Origin: CAZTPJ01 sp964614515
Lineage (GTDB): Bacteria > Planctomycetota > Phycisphaerae > Phycisphaerales > UBA1924
NCBI GenBank assembly: GCA_964614515.1
Contig: CAZTPJ010000129.1
Location: 1 to 5,564 of the forward strand
Reading direction: 5' to 3'
DNA: 5,564 bases
Position 1 is the first letter of the stretch; each line of letters starts with the position of its first letter. Of the stretch, positions 5,245 through 5,564 are shown in pieces. The position numbers were made by a program, and so were the translations under genes. The notes beneath the pieces were generated by a model. That model was not told where the DNA came from, did not search any database, and was given only the letters and a program-made list of their open reading frames with translations.

Positions 5245-5564
5245 TTAACGAGGTGTCGGGATGCGCGCGGTGGCGATGAACAGGCCGGGGCCTTTGGCCG
5301 TGGCCTCGGTTGAAAGATGCAGCCATCGCGGGTCGGCGAGTTCCACGGCCGTGAAACTCGACAAAATCTGCTCGCGCGTGAAGCCCAGGTGCTTGTGCCC
5401 CATCGCGGCGCGATACTCCGCGCGGTCATGCCTGACCATGTCGAGGATCATCAGGATGCCGCCGCCGCGATCAGCCCGGAGGATTCGCACGGCCTGACGG
5501 ATCGCCGTGGTGAAGTCTTCGATGTGATGCAGGACGAGCGTGAAAATCGCGGCGTCAACCGCGC
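5245..5564 (-). CDS. Class I SAM-dependent methyltransferase, C-terminal part
   Basis: The last 105 residues of a gene that continues past the right edge. The visible part begins AVDAAIFTLVLHHIEDFTTAIRQ, the post-motif strand and helix of a Rossmann-like SAM methyltransferase with the LHH element. VRILRADRGGGILMILDM follows, then HDRAEYRAAMGHKHLGF, a pattern I recall from the methyltransferase domain of proteins that carry an N-terminal ArsR-type winged helix and lie next to methionine-cycle genes. The SAM-binding glycine motif and any ArsR domain would lie outside the window, so the fusion cannot be confirmed. The reading is open without a stop from the edge to the TAA at 5245. The shorter reading from a GTG at 5490 would cut the fold and is rejected. 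With ahcY 36 bases downstream, the pair makes biochemical sense: one enzyme makes SAH and the other clears it. Substrate unknown. Confidence 0.88.
   Translation of the reverse strand, partial: AVDAAIFTLVLHHIEDFTTAIRQAVRILRADRGGGILMILDMVRHDRAEYRAAMGHKHLGFTREQILSSFTAVELADPRWLHLSTEATAKGPGLFIATARIPTPR

Overview
The window looks like chromosomal DNA of a high-GC planctomycete, probably of the Phycisphaerae lineage. The evidence is a secreted protein ending in two dockerin-like repeats of the 'GC-type' kind (D-I-F-D-F-L-C-F-G-N-A-F), which I associate with that group, beside an exported parallel beta-helix protein whose N-terminus (GPLDPPAGPV, then EVEPRIAIN) matches a family that I recall as abundant in planctomycetes. 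No database search was possible, so the lineage is an inference. Every gene I accept is on the minus strand, so genes are read from right to left.

Right half (5564 to 2705): the C-terminal 105 residues of a class I SAM-dependent methyltransferase run in from the right edge. They are followed after 36 bases by ahcY, a complete S-adenosylhomocysteine hydrolase that removes the SAH made by SAM-dependent methylation. After another 36 bases come two small genes whose stop and start codons overlap (TGATG). The first is a HEPN-type protein with a complete RNAIAH motif, a candidate ribonuclease. The second is a very basic small protein with an SH3/KOW-like C-terminal half. This pair looks like a two-gene cassette, possibly a toxin-antitoxin or defence unit, placed downstream of a housekeeping gene. 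It is the best candidate here for something not well described.

Middle (2704 to 670): a 187-base gap holds weak hairpins and a plausible promoter. Two exported, cell-surface-type genes follow in tandem. One is a 375-residue right-handed beta-helix protein with exactly 21-residue rungs and a ladder of histidines. The other is a 227-residue protein with four W-x-E-N-x-G-W modules and a duplicated dockerin-like tail.

Left end (669 to 1): about 670 bases hold no gene that I can defend. They carry a striking repeat array: 42-base units at the far left, then twelve 21-base units at 217-468, all in a single 21-base register and fading into degenerate copies to about 552. The core array has no stop codon in any of the six frames, so long open frames there prove nothing about coding.
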